From assembly GCA_029339505.1 (NCBI GenBank), contig JAQISU010000132.1:6628501-6692500 (forward strand): a stretch of 64,000 nt of DNA. The letters run 5' to 3'. The stretch comes from Unio delphinus (taxonomy: Eukaryota; Mollusca; Bivalvia; Unionida; Unionidae). Within the stretch, counting starts at the first letter, position 1; each line of letters begins with the position of its first letter. A program made the position numbers and the translations under genes. Below are positions 50,519 to 63,530 of the stretch, one piece after another. The notes beneath the pieces were generated by a model, which was given only the letters and a program-made list of their open reading frames with translations, was not told the origin of the DNA and did not search any database.

Positions 50519-50629
50519 ATACCAGGACGGAAATCTGTCATTACACGAAGTGGTTTCAGATCTGATACCTTTTCTCCCTCACCCTCCAGTTCATCCTCTG
50601 ACCTGCATGAGAAGAAGAAAATGATGTAA
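50519..50629 (+). CDS. Host gene exon F (terminal coding exon)
   Basis: Acceptor ATTTTCAG before 50519. 36 codons then TAA (50627-50629). The tail is Ser/Pro-rich and then basic: SDTFSPSPSSSSDLHEKKKM. This is a typical disordered cytoplasmic C-terminus. Exons A-F together give about 333 residues of the protein. Confidence 0.8.
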   Translation: MPGRKSVITRSGFRSDTFSPSPSSSSSDLHEKKKMM

Positions 50630-53600
50630 ACATTTTCTCAACAAAAAAACTTATTTCTACAATGAACACAGTCAGCTGACTACCATGTGTTTGTTCAGCT
50701 ACTGCTTTTTTCGAAAATATGTTCTTTTTGTTTCTTTTCTTTTACTGATATAACATTTTGGTTTTATGTATGTGCTGATTTAGACTCAAGATTTTGGACC
50801 TATTGAATATTTCAAGAAAAATAATTTATGCTTGTGATTTTACTCCTGTACAAGGCACTGCTATATTCTGTTTTTAATTAACAAAACTGAATAATTTAGT
50901 GAACATTTTTTTAATAGTATGAGAAAATTATAATGTGAAAATTATAATTAAAAGATTGTTCAAACAGTTTGTAGATTATTTTGGTGATGGTATAAAATAG
51001 CTAACTAGATAAATATTTGCTGTAATTTCAGTTTTGGGTAAAAATTACATTAATCAAGTAAAATCCTATAGTGAAAAGAAGCATGTGAAATTTATTACTA
51101 TATTGCATACATGATCACTAAAATGAAATGTTTTTATTAAATAGATAATTTTGTAAATATTTTTTATTCTGTACTAATATATGCTGAAAAAAAATAACAT
51201 TTTGTAACTTTTTAAAATTGCATTGGTTTGTGGTAACCTAATCCATTCAGATTATTAATATATGTGACTACCACTTTTTGTGGAAAAATATTTAATCTTT
51301 TTTTATAATTTGAAAGTAACAGTTAAAACAAAAATACTAGTAGAGGTAGTGTGATTACCTGTCTCTCGACAGTGTCAGACATAGCATTTTGCATGATGCC
51401 ATTTGCTTTGTGATATCAGCCATTTTGAGAACCTTCTGTTATTCTTTCATTATGGGATAAAATCATGGAAATTCTAGCAAACTTCGATAATGGCAAGATA
51501 TAAAATATGACTGAGGTAAAATTTGTGTTTGTTATTATACACCCATAGTGTTTGCATTCCTGTCAAAGAAACCAAAAGGTGAATCATTGAATCCAAAGAT
51601 TTGTGCCTTTAAGAAGAAGAAATTTTATCTGATCATTGTAACTGCCATTTGAATAGAACCAGTTTGATTTAGTGTTTATTGAGTATCAAGTAAGGTAGGA
51701 TGAACTTTCTCTATTGAAAGCATATGATACCACTTTCAAAGGTAAAATTACTCAGTGATTTGGCAATGGTCAGTGAATTGGCAATGGTCAGTGATTTGGC
51801 AATGGTTAGTGAATTGGCAATGGTCAGTGATTTGGCAATGGTCGTAATATGTTGCTTAGGTATTTCATGCATATTTATCATAAAACAAGTAGATTGCATA
51901 AATTCAATTTTGAAAAAATAAATATATCAAATGTACAATATGGTCAAAAGGTAAAGAAATGCAAGTAAAATTAATATAAGTAAAATTATATACGTAAATT
52001 AATATACGTAAAATTAATTTCAAGAAAATTGAAGTATGAATTTGTAGCTGTACATACAGATGGGTTGTTTTATTGTCAAAGCAAGAAGAAGCTGTACATA
52101 CAGATGGGTTGTTTTATTGTCAAAGCAAGAAGAAATTTATCTCCTTATCATTGCTTACAAGAGGACAATGCTGCTTTTATAATCTAAAAATACCAAAATG
52201 TTTTCCCACTGATGGTTAAATTTAGCATGTTTATTAAGGAAATTCAGCCAACAATAAATGTTCATAGATGCCGAACTCCATTTGCTGTGTCAGAAAAATC
52301 ATTGTCCTGGAAAGTTCTTGAAGAAACAAAGAAATGGATGATTTCTGTACAAACATTGAATATGAGAGGTATTTTTAGCAAATAGTGTTATCATTAGTAA
52401 ATAGTGTTATCTTTAGTAAATAGTGTTATCTGTAGCAAATAGTGTTATCTTTTGTAAATAGTGTTATCAGTAGCAGCAGTAACCATATTTACATTCATTT
52501 GTGCTTTGAGTGAATATGCATTCAGTTTTACCTTAATCTCCATACTCTAATATAGAAGTGTAATGAATCAACTTTACTCTTTTTGTTGATATCTATGTGA
52601 GTTATGTTTTGAATTATTACAATAAAACAGGGATGGTATCAGATCAGCTACATAACATCAAGATAGAAAGTGTGTATGTATTTTGTTGCAGCAAATGAAC
52701 GAAAAAAGGCAGATATCATTAGCAATGTGTATTTATGCACCAGTCATCGATCCAATACATTGTTGAAGGATTGTTTACTTTTTCAACTCAAGAAATATTG
52801 ATAATAATTTATTACTAATATCAAAATGTTCAGCATTAATGCACAACAGAATTGTAAAGAAAGCACTTATAACATGATCTGTCTTACACTGGTGGATAGT
52901 GGGGTTAAAGGTTAAATGAGGGAAGCATAAGCATGCTTGTTACAATGTTTAAATTTTTTTTATATTTTACTGTCCTCAAAGAACAAAGTGCTGTTAGATG
53001 TGGCAAATTATCTCAATTGCCATGAAGATTTTTAGTTCGAATGAATGTCTCATTCTTTGATAAACATTCCCAAAAATGTAATGAGGTTCCCTCCAATTTA
53101 TTGTGTGATATTAGTGTTCATATCCACATATGAAATATTGCACTATATACATATATATTGTATTCAGACCATTATAAAAGTATGATTTTTTAGTTTGTAT
53201 TGGACATTTTTGTAAACATATCAAGTTTGACTATTCTAACTTACATGTAACAGATAATTAATTTTATGAATTAAATTTGTAAAAGATCTGAATTTTTTTA
53301 AAACAAATCAATAAATCATTATTAATAGAACTTGTATATCATAGATTTCTTTAATGATTATTGATCAAGATGGGTCGGTGGAATGATTGTGTTAGATGAA
53401 TTCTATACTTTGGCAAGGTTTACAGTGTGAACATAATTGACTGGCTCAATATTTACATGAAAAGAGGACTATTTGATGGAATCGTGGATGCTCCATGATT
53501 CAGCATAAAAAGCATAACATAAATATTGATACAGATATTTATGCTATTACTAATTAAAAACAAGTCTTTAATTTTGATATAAAATCAGAGACATAAATGA

Positions 53601-54170
53601 TAGGATTATCTTCTAGCCTTCAAAAGTATAGAAAAAAAATTGAAAACATTTAATATACATAAATGAAAATAATCATGTTTGTTTGGAATAAGCTACCTTT
53701 TCATGTCCCGACCCTTTTACAGCTTTGTCTGAAAATTACAATGCCATTTCCCTCAACTAACCTGCATTGTTTGGGCTTTGTGCACTTTGTAGAATTTAAA
53801 AATAAAATGAAATGAAGAGAAACTGATATTTCCTTGCAAAATATTCTTGCATTAATGTGTAATGAATTTGATAAAAAAAAATTCCATAACCTTTTCAGTA
53901 TGACATTAGTAGATATTCTAAGTTAAAGGTTGTAACATTGGAGGTGTGAACAAGTTTCTAAGTGTTTGGAAGTGTAAATATTGGGGTTTGTGATGGCCAT
54001 AAAATATACTGATCACTGTTAGTTTATCTCCCCTGCCTTTAAATATTCCTTGATCAATATTCCTCATTACAAAAATATTTTCCGTCCAATTTATTTTGTC
54101 TTCCTTGATAAACATTTTTAATTAAATATTTTTGGTCCAATTTATTAGAGTTCATATCTATGTATGAAAA

Positions 54171-54201
<31 letters not shown>

Positions 54202-54634
54202 GATACAAATTCACATGCTTTAGATAATTTTTGTTTAGGAATTTAATTTTAACAAGATCTTGCAAATTTGTAAAATAAATTCTTAACTCTATAAGAACAT
54301 AATATATATTGCAAATCTGTAAGTAGATTTCAGCATGGAAATCATTGTGCTGCCTGAATGTAACACTTTTGTACTATGATGCAGTTGGCAGTTATGACAA
54401 CATCTACTTTTTTTACAATTAAGGAGAGCTGTATTAAGTATAGTATACCACAGTTTTATACTTTTTACAAAAATGTGTAATCATTTCTTTTTCACTATTG
54501 CTGCTGGCAGCATTGTTATATTGATGAATACTTATTTCAAACTTGTCTTGATCTTCTGCAATAAATTTGTCAAAGTGACAAAGCTGTTATTTTTTTTTTT
54601 TCAATCTTTAATTTATAACTTACATTTATCTCTA
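50630..54634. other. Host 3' UTR and intergenic DNA
   Basis: AT-rich with no convincing gene. It holds the inverted partner of 20641-20705 (50833-50894), an 18-bp repeat (GTCAGTGATTTGGCAATG) at about 51751-51845, a 46-bp tandem duplication (GCTGTACATACAGATGGG twice, 52031-52135), a 19-bp repeat (TAGTAAATAGTGTTATC) at about 52376-52470 and several AATAAA motifs. The 3' end of the host transcript cannot be fixed. Confidence 0.6.
50833..50894. repeat. Dispersed ~60-bp repeat, inverted relative to 20641-20705
   Basis: TGTGATTTTACTCCTGTACA onward is the inverse complement of the intronic copy, about 200 bases after the host stop codon. Confidence 0.8.
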
Positions 54635-54898
54635 GGGACCCTGAGTAGCCAAGTGGTCTAAAGCACTCTCTGTTAAGGATCACTGCCAACTCACCTGTCT
54701 GCGTAGTTTCGAGTCTTTTAATTTGGCTAAAGTGGGTATTTGAGAAAGCTTGCCAGTAGCTTCTCATGAGTTGATGGTTCTTTCGGTTGGGGGGGGGGGG
54801 GGCTTCCTGGGCTCTTTCTCCACCATTAATACTGGCCACCATGTATAGCCTATAGTGTGCTGAAAAATGGCATGAAACCCTGAAACCAGAACAACAAC
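54635..54898 (+). mobile_element. tRNA-headed SINE, family A, copy 1
   Basis: Head AGCCAAGTGGTCTAAAGCA (box A-like), box B-like GTTTCGAGTC, then the shared body GAAAGCTTGCCAGTAGCTTC, ACCATTAATACTGGCCACCA and GTGCTGAAAAATGGC. It is 250-260 bp and ends in a CAACAACA-type tail. A G11 tract lies in it (54790-54801). Confidence 0.85.
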
Positions 54899-55612
54899 AT
54901 TTATCAATATACTTATAATATAAATTGGGGTCGTGTGTGAAAACAGCTACAGAGGTGCTGAGTGCTTAGTTTATGTTTATCAAAGAGCTCATTTCATTAC
55001 TTTTCTGATTCTCATTTCACATCGAGAGTCTTGCATTATTATTCCAGATCTTATGGAAGCTTGATTGCTTTATGAAATCAGGATAAATGTATTCTTTACT
55101 TTTGGCTGCCTGGTCATAAAGGTATTCATCATAAAGAGATTGCAGTTCAAGCAGCCAAGCCCGGCTCTGCGATTATTTTTACGCCCGTAAGATCAAGTGA
55201 TAGTATAGCCCTTCGTTTGTATTCTAAGTTATCCATCCATGAATAATTACTTCTTAACCCTTTTGAGCCTGCAGTTCTGATGTGACTTGATTCAACCCTG
55301 GAAATAACTCCCAGACAAATTCCATTATGAGCAACTTCCATGTATATTAATAAGGTGATCTGATTGGCTGACCTAGTTACCTCTGTTGAGGATAAATTCT
55401 GAAATCAATTTTCATCACTCTTGGATTATTTAAGATCAAGTTAAATAATGAGGTGATCCTGCGTCTGATTGGTTGAGCTTGTTTCCAAAGTGGAAGCCAT
55501 ATTTCTGATAAGATTATGTTTAATCTGAAATGTGAGTTTATAACCTTGAGACAGCTGCAATAGTAAGCTAAACCCATGGTTATTAATGAGGCAATTCTAC
55601 TACAAATTGACT
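54899..55612. other. Intergenic, no gene seen
   Basis: Unremarkable sequence with no supported coding frame. A diverged module recurs (TTAATAAGGTGATCTGATTG near 55347; AAATAATGAGGTGATCCTGC near 55442; a related stretch near 56287). Confidence 0.5.
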
Positions 55613-56155
55613 GAGTATGTTATATCTCTAGAGTATGTTATATCTGTTATATCTCTAGAGTATGTTATATCTGTTATATCTCTAGAGTATGTTATATCTG
55701 TTATATCTCTAGAGTATGTTATATCTCTAGAGTATGTTATATCTCTAGACTATGTTATATCTCTAGAGTATGTTATATCTCTAGAGTATGTTATATCTGT
55801 TATATATCTAGAGTATGTTATATCTCTAGAGTATGTTATATCTGTTATATCTCTAGAGTATGTTATATCTCTAGAGTATGTTATATCTCTAGAGTATGTT
55901 ATATCTCTAGAGTATGTTATATCTGTTATATCTCTAGAGTATGTTATATCTCTAGAGTATGTTATATCTCTAGACTATGTTATATCTCTAGACTATGTTA
56001 TATCTCTAGACTATGTTATATCTCTAGAGTATGTTATATCTCTAGAGTATGTTATATCTCTAGAGTATGTTATATCTGTTATATATCTAGAGTATGTTAT
56101 ATCTCTAGAGTATGTTATATCTCTAGAGTATGTTATATCTCTAGAGTATGTTATA
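55613..56155. repeat. 18-bp tandem array
   Basis: About 30 copies of GAGTATGTTATATCTCTA, with some units extended by TGTTATATCT, and ACTATG variants in clusters. Confidence 0.95.
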
Positions 56156-57149
56156 TTGCATCTGATTGATTGACTTGGTTATCATTCTGGAAGCTGTAAC
56201 TTTAATCTGATCATCATCAAACGTTTGAGCGTAGGTATAAATGACCAAGATCTTATATGAGCTTGATCATGGAAAGGCTCTTCATATATTAATAAGGTGA
56301 TGGTGCATTCAAAATTCAAAGGATGAACTAGGCTGTCACTTGGTGGAGTGATATGATATTAGTTAAATTGTATTTGAGAGACTACTGTTTGAATTATATT
56401 AAATTGCTATTTAAATTTCAATTTTTATATTCATTAATTTAACTGTCGGCACTGCTGACTGGGGGCTCAGAGCGTTGCATCTCTCTATCACTACTTTTTA
56501 AATTTCTGACAAAAAAATCGGTCAGAGCTGAACTCTATTCTAGATAATATCAAATCCAGTAAATAAAGTTACATTACATTAGCACGTAACATAATTAAAA
56601 ATATTAAACACTAACAAATAATTAAATCACACACACACACACACACACAAATAGCTTTAGCTGCAGATAATAAACATTGTTTAATGATAGTTACCAGGGA
56701 AACCCGTCTTTCAAAATCGTTAAGGTTTATCCATGTTTTAACTTCATTCATAAAATCATTAACATGTCTTAATCCTCTCTCCAGCCTTTCATAACAGTAT
56801 ATGAAACAAACATTTTTGTTTTTACCATTATCTTAATTTACGAACTATGCCATATTAGTGTGCACAAAAATGGCTCACCATTTTCAGGTTTTACTCTCTC
56901 TCTCTGTATAATGTCTCCAGAGAAAGGATTTAATTGCCAGTTAAATAGGTGTAAACGAAGATGGGTCTGTATGCTTGTATAAAATTTGTGATAAATATTT
57001 CCAGTTTGGATCTGAGAGTAATATCCTTCTCCATCAGGTTAGTCTTTGTGCATGGGTAAACTATATAATTTGCATTATTTTAGATTACATATAACAAATA
57101 AACATATACTAAGTTGTATTCTCCTGTTTGGAACGCGTTTTACAAGATT
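56156..57149. other. Intergenic, no gene seen
   Basis: Includes a (CA)n tract at about 56629-56649. No supported feature otherwise. Confidence 0.5.
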
Positions 57150-57465
57150 AAGTGTGTGTGATTTAGGATTTTAACGTAGCTTTACCTAATTTTCAGTAAT
57201 CGCTACGATGTTTGGAGTGTGGCAGTTTATTGTGATGTTTAGCATTGGGACATCATGCCGCAGACATGTAGCATCATGTCCCACTGAGTCCATTAACGTG
57301 ACACCAGGCCGACCATTCCTAACACTAACCCCTTAATGCTGAATCCAAAGCGAGGCAGCTGTTTGTATCACTTTTAGAAATCTTTTATACGACTTGGCTG
57401 GGGTTAGAAAACACAACCTCCTGCATCAGAGGCAGACCCTCAGACCAGTTAGGCCAAGGTAGCGA
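57150..57465 (-). mobile_element. tRNA-headed SINE, family B, copy 3
   Basis: Shares ATTTTAACGTAGCTTTA, CGCTACGATGT, CATCATGCCGCAGACATGTA and CCTAACACTAACC with copy 2. The tRNA-like head at the right end is more decayed. Confidence 0.8.
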
Positions 57466-57819
57466 TGACAAGAATGAAAAATGCTTATTAACTGAGCTTG
57501 TGATTAATTGAGAGTTATAAACCAGGGGTCTTACCTTGACCGTCAAACTCCGGCGCGATTCTCGCTAGACGTCATACGTTTACCCCAAACTTACAAAGAC
57601 TTCCATACAACTTAAGTTGTAAGTTAGAAAGTCCGACGTATCCGTTCTATACATACATTTTACTCTAATTGATGCAAGATCACAGATCTCTAGCCTGACC
57701 AATATGTATAAATCACACATCTGCACTATTTCTCTTCATCAGGTTTCCGTATCGCCAGCAGGTCACGTAGAAACTATACTATAGTATACTTCTTTAGTTA
57801 GCAAACGATGGTGAACAGT
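57466..57819. other. Intergenic, no gene seen
   Basis: Nothing recognised. Confidence 0.4.
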
Positions 57820-58420
57820 TACAAACAATATTCATTCATATTGGCCATTCGACAATAAAGTTATAAATAGTATGCTTCCATAGTTGTCAATCGATAGTGA
57901 CCAGTAATAAACAATACACAGCCATAGTTGCCAATCAATAGTAAACAGTTATAACCAGTATGTTCCATAGTTGCCAATCAATAGTAAACAGTTATAACCA
58001 ATATGTCTCCACAGTTGCCAATCAATAGTAAACAGTTACAACCAGTATGCATCCATAGTTGCCTATCAATAGTAAACAGTAAGAACCAGTATGCATCCAT
58101 AGTTGCCTATCAATAGTAAACAGCTGTAACCAGTATACTTCCATAGTTGCCTATCAATAGTAAACAGCTGTAACCAGTATAATTCCATAGTTGCCAATCG
58201 AAAGTAAACCGTTATAACCAGTATGCATCCATAGTTACCAATCGATAGAAACAGTTAGAAATGGCGTGATTCTGTAGTTGCCAATCGATAGTGACCAGTA
58301 AAAAATAATATGCTGCCATATTTGCCAATTGATAGTTACCAGTTATACACATTATGCTTTCATAGTTAGTCATAAACAGTATGTTTCGATAGTTGCCAAT
58401 CGATAGTTACCAGTTTAGCA
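57820..58420. repeat. ~43-bp irregular tandem array
   Basis: About a dozen copies of CCATAGTTGCCAATCAATAG plus TAAACAGTTATAACCAGTAT, with diverged ends. Confidence 0.9.
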
Positions 58421-58644
58421 GAAATATTACATAACTAGCACGAGCTAGCAACATTATCATCGGTAATCTTGGAGACAAAGATAGATCGTTAGCTAAGGCG
58501 GATGATGGCCAATACTATTGTAAACCAGTAAGCTGTTCTCTGCATTTTAATATTTAAATTGCAACAATACTAATACTGCTAATGTTGTAGTTGATGATTA
58601 TCACGTCCGTTATATCCAACTATTATCCGGAATATATTCATATA

Positions 58645-58885
58645 CGGGAACTGCTCGTGTGGCCTAAGTAGTTAGAGCGTCCTCAGATGAAACCCAGCCG
58701 AGTGAAACCAAAATTTTTGCGGTAACAGCAGGTGCGTGGCTTGGCTCTCAGCATTAAGAGGTTAGTGTTACGACGGGTCAACTTGGTGACGGATAATGTG
58801 ATTGGGTGGGACGTGATGTCCCAGTTTTACATGTCACCATAACCTGCCACAGTGCAGACATCGTAGCGACCTATTTTAATTTAAT
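58645..58885 (+). mobile_element. tRNA-headed SINE, family B, copy 4 (plus orientation)
   Basis: Head GTGTGGCCTAAGTAGTTAGA, then TTAAGAGGTTAGTGTTACGA, GGGTGGGACGTGATGTCCCA and TGCAGACATCGTAGCGA, the complement of the other family B copies. 5' part diverged. Confidence 0.75.
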
Positions 58886-59110
58886 TGGTGATATTGATGC
58901 AAAATATTATTTCTTCATCAAAATGGTTAACTTCATGCACATAATGTTTCACACATTATTACAGATTGTGAAGCATGTGCATTCTCTGCAAATCATTTGA
59001 AGTTACTAAACCACCTTTGGTACGTGTAGAAACGTAAATATTACAAATTTTGTAACATATTAGTGGTATATACATTGCTCTCTGGAAGCTACTTATGGTC
59101 TTTTATCACA
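58886..59110. other. Intergenic, no gene seen
   Basis: Nothing recognised. Confidence 0.4.
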
Positions 59111-59345
59111 GGCTTTGAGAGAAAGTCGGTCGATAGCTTCAGTTTGCTGACTTTTATTAGAGATTTCGAGAGAAGGTCGATAGCTTCAGTTTACTGACTT
59201 TTATCAGAGGCTTTGAGAGAAAGTCTATAGCTTCAGTTTACCGACTTTTATCAGAGGCTTTGAGAGAAAGTCGATAGCTTCAGTTTACTTACTTTTATCA
59301 CAGACTTCGAGAGAAAGTCAAAAGCTTCAGTTTACGGACTTTTGG
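59111..59345. repeat. ~46-bp tandem repeat, about five copies
   Basis: Units of GGCTTTGAGAGAAAGTCGAT plus AGCTTCAGTTTACTGACTTT. Confidence 0.85.
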
Positions 59346-60082
59346 ATCAAAATGTAGAATAACAAGCTTCAGCTGTTCTCTACTTGGGTTGAATTCAACC
59401 TATACATATTGTTACACGTTAGACCCCGATTTATGGACGGATACTCCTAATTTGCTTTGTAACGAGCCCCTGTGGGACAAACATGATCGACTGCATCTGA
59501 CATCCAAACCCGATATTACCAAGGGAGATAACTACGCACTAAAACATTTTCATGCATGTTGTAGGTTCAACAATAACGTAAGCACATTAATAGATCTTGT
59601 GAGTTTTGTGCTTCCTCAACTACAACCACATACAAAGTTTTCAAAGACAATGAAAACCGTCAGCCAGTAGTAACAACAATTAGAGGGAACAGATTTACTA
59701 TTTTGTACTATCTTGCCGTAACCTCCTTGAACGCCGTAATCTCATTTGGATTGGACTAATTAATTAACACATATATATAATTATGCGACCCAATTTGCCA
59801 CAAGTGCCATGTCTATTTAAAGTTCATATGATGATGGCAATATTTTGAAAGATAATTAAATAAAATTCAGTAACAGCATCTCTGGTGATTGTATTGGTTG
59901 ATTTGTAAACTTTGTTTTTCTTATACGTCAACAATATTATGTAGCCGGGTGGTTGTGTCAGGTTATCCCCACCCTCCCATCCCATGATTCATGGGCAGAC
60001 ACTCCTAACGTTCTTTGTAAGGAGTCTTTGTGGCTCAAAAAAAAAACCATAACGTAGAAGGAACTTGAAGATTTAAAATCAT
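59346..60082. other. Intergenic, no gene seen
   Basis: A 93-codon frame at 59389-59670 has no recognisable domain. A stretch near 59423-59475 resembles 59983-60035 (GGACGGATACTCCTAA against GGGCAGACACTCCTAA), so it is probably a decayed repeat. Confidence 0.5.
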
Positions 60083-61205
<1,123 letters not shown>

Positions 61206-61314
61206 TATAAAAGTCAGTACATAATCCGTATGTACTTAGTTCTGTCTTAAAACTCCCTTGAATGTTCACTGTTCTAGCTTCAACTCTGGCCTGAAGATTG
61301 TTTTGATCCAAACT
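61206..61314 (+). promoter_or_regulatory. Candidate TATA promoter and 5' untranslated exon
   Basis: GTGTATAAAAGTCAG (TATA box at about 61207-61214) is followed by ~100 bp that ends at a good donor, ACTGTAAGT (GT at 61315). The next good acceptor before a long open frame is TTTCAG at 63512-63517, 14 bp before ATG 63531. It is therefore a plausible first exon of the gene at the right edge. No transcript evidence is available here. Confidence 0.4.
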
Positions 61315-61525
61315 GTAAGTACAACATTATTTGATGAAACATTTGGAATTGATTCCATGTTATTACGAATGAATATTTATATTTAACCAGAAAATATGAA
61401 GTAACTATATCTATCGATCTCTGTCTAATCTAATCTCAAATATACTTAGTCATTCAAACGATTATTAATAATGTACTTGTTTTATGACTCAAATGACTTT
61501 TATAATTATGTTTTCTTAACATCGC

Positions 61526-61790
61526 GGGGTACCCTGAATGGCCGAGCGGTCTAAAGCATTCTCCGTTACGGATCACATCCATCTCACCTGTCTAAATGGG
61601 TTTGAGTCTCGGATTCTGCCAATATGGTTATGTGAGAAAGCTTGCCGGTAGCTTCTCGTGGGTCGGTGGTTCTTTCCGGGGTTTTTCGGGTTCTTCCTCC
61701 ACCATTAATACTGGTCGCCATGTGTAGCCTATCTTGTGCTGAAAAATGGCGTTTAACCCAATAATAAGAAACAACAACATTGTGTATTCC
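61526..61790 (+). mobile_element. tRNA-headed SINE, family A, copy 2
   Basis: GGCCGAGCGGTCTAAAGCAT head, box B-like GGTTTGAGTCTC, body GAGAAAGCTTGCCGGTAGCT, ACCATTAATACTGGTCGCCA and GCTGAAAAATGGCGTTTAA, with an AACAACAACA tail. Confidence 0.9.
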
Positions 61791-62560
61791 CTATCAAATG
61801 TTGTAAAATTTTACAGATTCCGTTGACATGGCACAGTCCAACTCAACCGATTCAATGCAAGATTGGTATTGTACAGCAATGCATTCCAACCTGTTTGACA
61901 CCATGGACCACTGATTTTGTTCCTGAAGCCGAGAGCAACAACTATATCAATTATCACCATTCTTTACCTGCTTAAGAAGATATACTAGGAAAGTAGGCCA
62001 TTTACCTTTTTTCACTTTAATGCACAACAACTTCCTGGAGCTCTGGGGAACCATTTTAAGTCAGAAGGTTGGACAGCACAGTCAAAGTCTAGAGTCATTA
62101 CATGAAGCACGCGTGATTGAAACAAGTGAATAACGGATACATTTGATTGAGTTTTCCTTCTGCAATAAAAGATATTATCCACCCGTTGAAAGTATTTTCA
62201 AAAATGTATTTAAGATCAAACATGTTACCTAACAAGATGTGTTGCACATCATAAGTTTTTATTGGATCCCTCTCGATGTTTGCAGTCTAGTGCGTATGTT
62301 TTGTATTTATTCATACAGAAGGATGAGTTACATAGATCTCATTCTCAATTCAAAGCAAAATAGCACATTAAGAAAAGTGTACAAGTTAGAAACAATAGCC
62401 AAAGTTGCAAACACTGTAGATGGTGGGTGATTGGCTGGGTGATTGGCTGGGGTGAATGCTTTAATTTTTCGTTGTCCGATAATATGGTGCTGTTGCATGA
62501 TCAGATTGTTATGATGGTCGATTTTTAAGAAAAGAGAAATCTGGTAGAATCTGCATACAA
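61791..62560. other. Intron/intergenic, no gene supported
   Basis: A 24-codon frame (MAQSNSTDSMQDWYCTAMHS) follows a TTTTACAG at 61807-61814 and could be an alternative exon, but it stops quickly. Nothing else. Confidence 0.4.
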
Positions 62561-62703
62561 GTAGGCAATTAGTGGTTAATACAAGTAGGCAATTAGTGGT
62601 TCATACAAGTAGGCAATTAGTGGTTCATACAAGTAGGCAATTAGTGGTTCATACAAGTAGGCAATTAGTGGTTTATACAAGTAGGCAATTAGTGGTTCAT
62701 ATT
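62561..62703. repeat. 24-bp tandem repeat, six copies
   Basis: TACAAGTAGGCAATTAGTGG plus TTCA, nearly identical copies. Confidence 0.95.
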
Positions 62704-62924
62704 CGAAATTGCGGTCAGTGCCTTGCCAGGTATCGGGATAAATGTAATATTTGGATTAATAATAAATTAAAAGAAATAAATAAATAGAAAAAGGTTAGTG
62801 TATAGAAAGGCTGCTAATAGACTGACACCTATGTAAATAGGTCGATATACAAGACCATAACGAGTTTGATGTTGGGAGAGATACGTATACATGGATGGAT
62901 GCAGGTGATGGCAGACACACGCAG

Positions 62925-63134
62925 ATCTATTATTATTATTGTTATCATTATTATTATTAATATTATTATTTTATGGTTATTATTATTTTATTTTATTATT
63001 ATTATTATTTTTTAAATTTTTTTATCATTTTTATTATTTTTTATTTTATTATTATTGTTTCATTTTATTATTATTGTTTCATTTTATTATTGTTATTATT
63101 ATTGTTATTATTATTATTATTATTGTTATTATTA

Positions 63135-63187
<53 letters not shown>

Positions 63188-63228
63188 TATTTTATTATCA
63201 TTATCATTATTATTATTTTTTTATTATA
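62925..63228. repeat. TTA/TTG trinucleotide-rich microsatellite
   Basis: Long runs of TTATTATTA, with TTATTG and TTTTATT interruptions. Confidence 0.95.
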
Positions 63229-63470
63229 AGAGGCCCAGAGTGGCCGAGTGGTCTAAAGCGATATCCTTTACTGATCACTGCCATCTCACCTGTCTGCGTG
63301 GGTTCGAGTCTCAGATTCGGCCATTGTGGGTGTGTGAGAACGACTGCCGGTTGGTTCTTGTGGGTCGGTGGTTCTTTCCGGAGTTTTCCCGGGTTCTTCA
63401 TCCATTTATACTGGTCACCATGCATAGCCTATCTTGTGCTGAAAAATGGCGTTAAACCCTACAATTATTA
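63229..63470 (+). mobile_element. tRNA-headed SINE, family A, copy 3
   Basis: GAGTGGCCGAGTGGTCTAAA head, box B GGGTTCGAGTCTC, body with GCCGGTTGGTTCTTGTGG and GCTGAAAAATGGCGTTAAAC. It is inserted right after the microsatellite. Confidence 0.9.
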
Positions 63471-63530
63471 TAAAAACTAGTCCAACCTGTTTTGTTATAT
63501 AGTTTTGTTTGTTTCAGATTCTACAAAACA

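Noticed and set aside
53040..54210. Two similar stretches near 53058 and 54105 as a duplicated gene
   Set aside because: Only short AT-rich matches remain; no coding frame is shared.
55586..56173. 195-codon frame of VISLEY repeats
   Set aside because: 18-bp tandem repeat in frame by arithmetic; ends where the array ends.
59389..59670. 93-codon frame (MNSTYTYCYTLDPDLWTDTP...)
   Set aside because: No domain; part of its DNA resembles another nearby stretch, so probably a decayed repeat.
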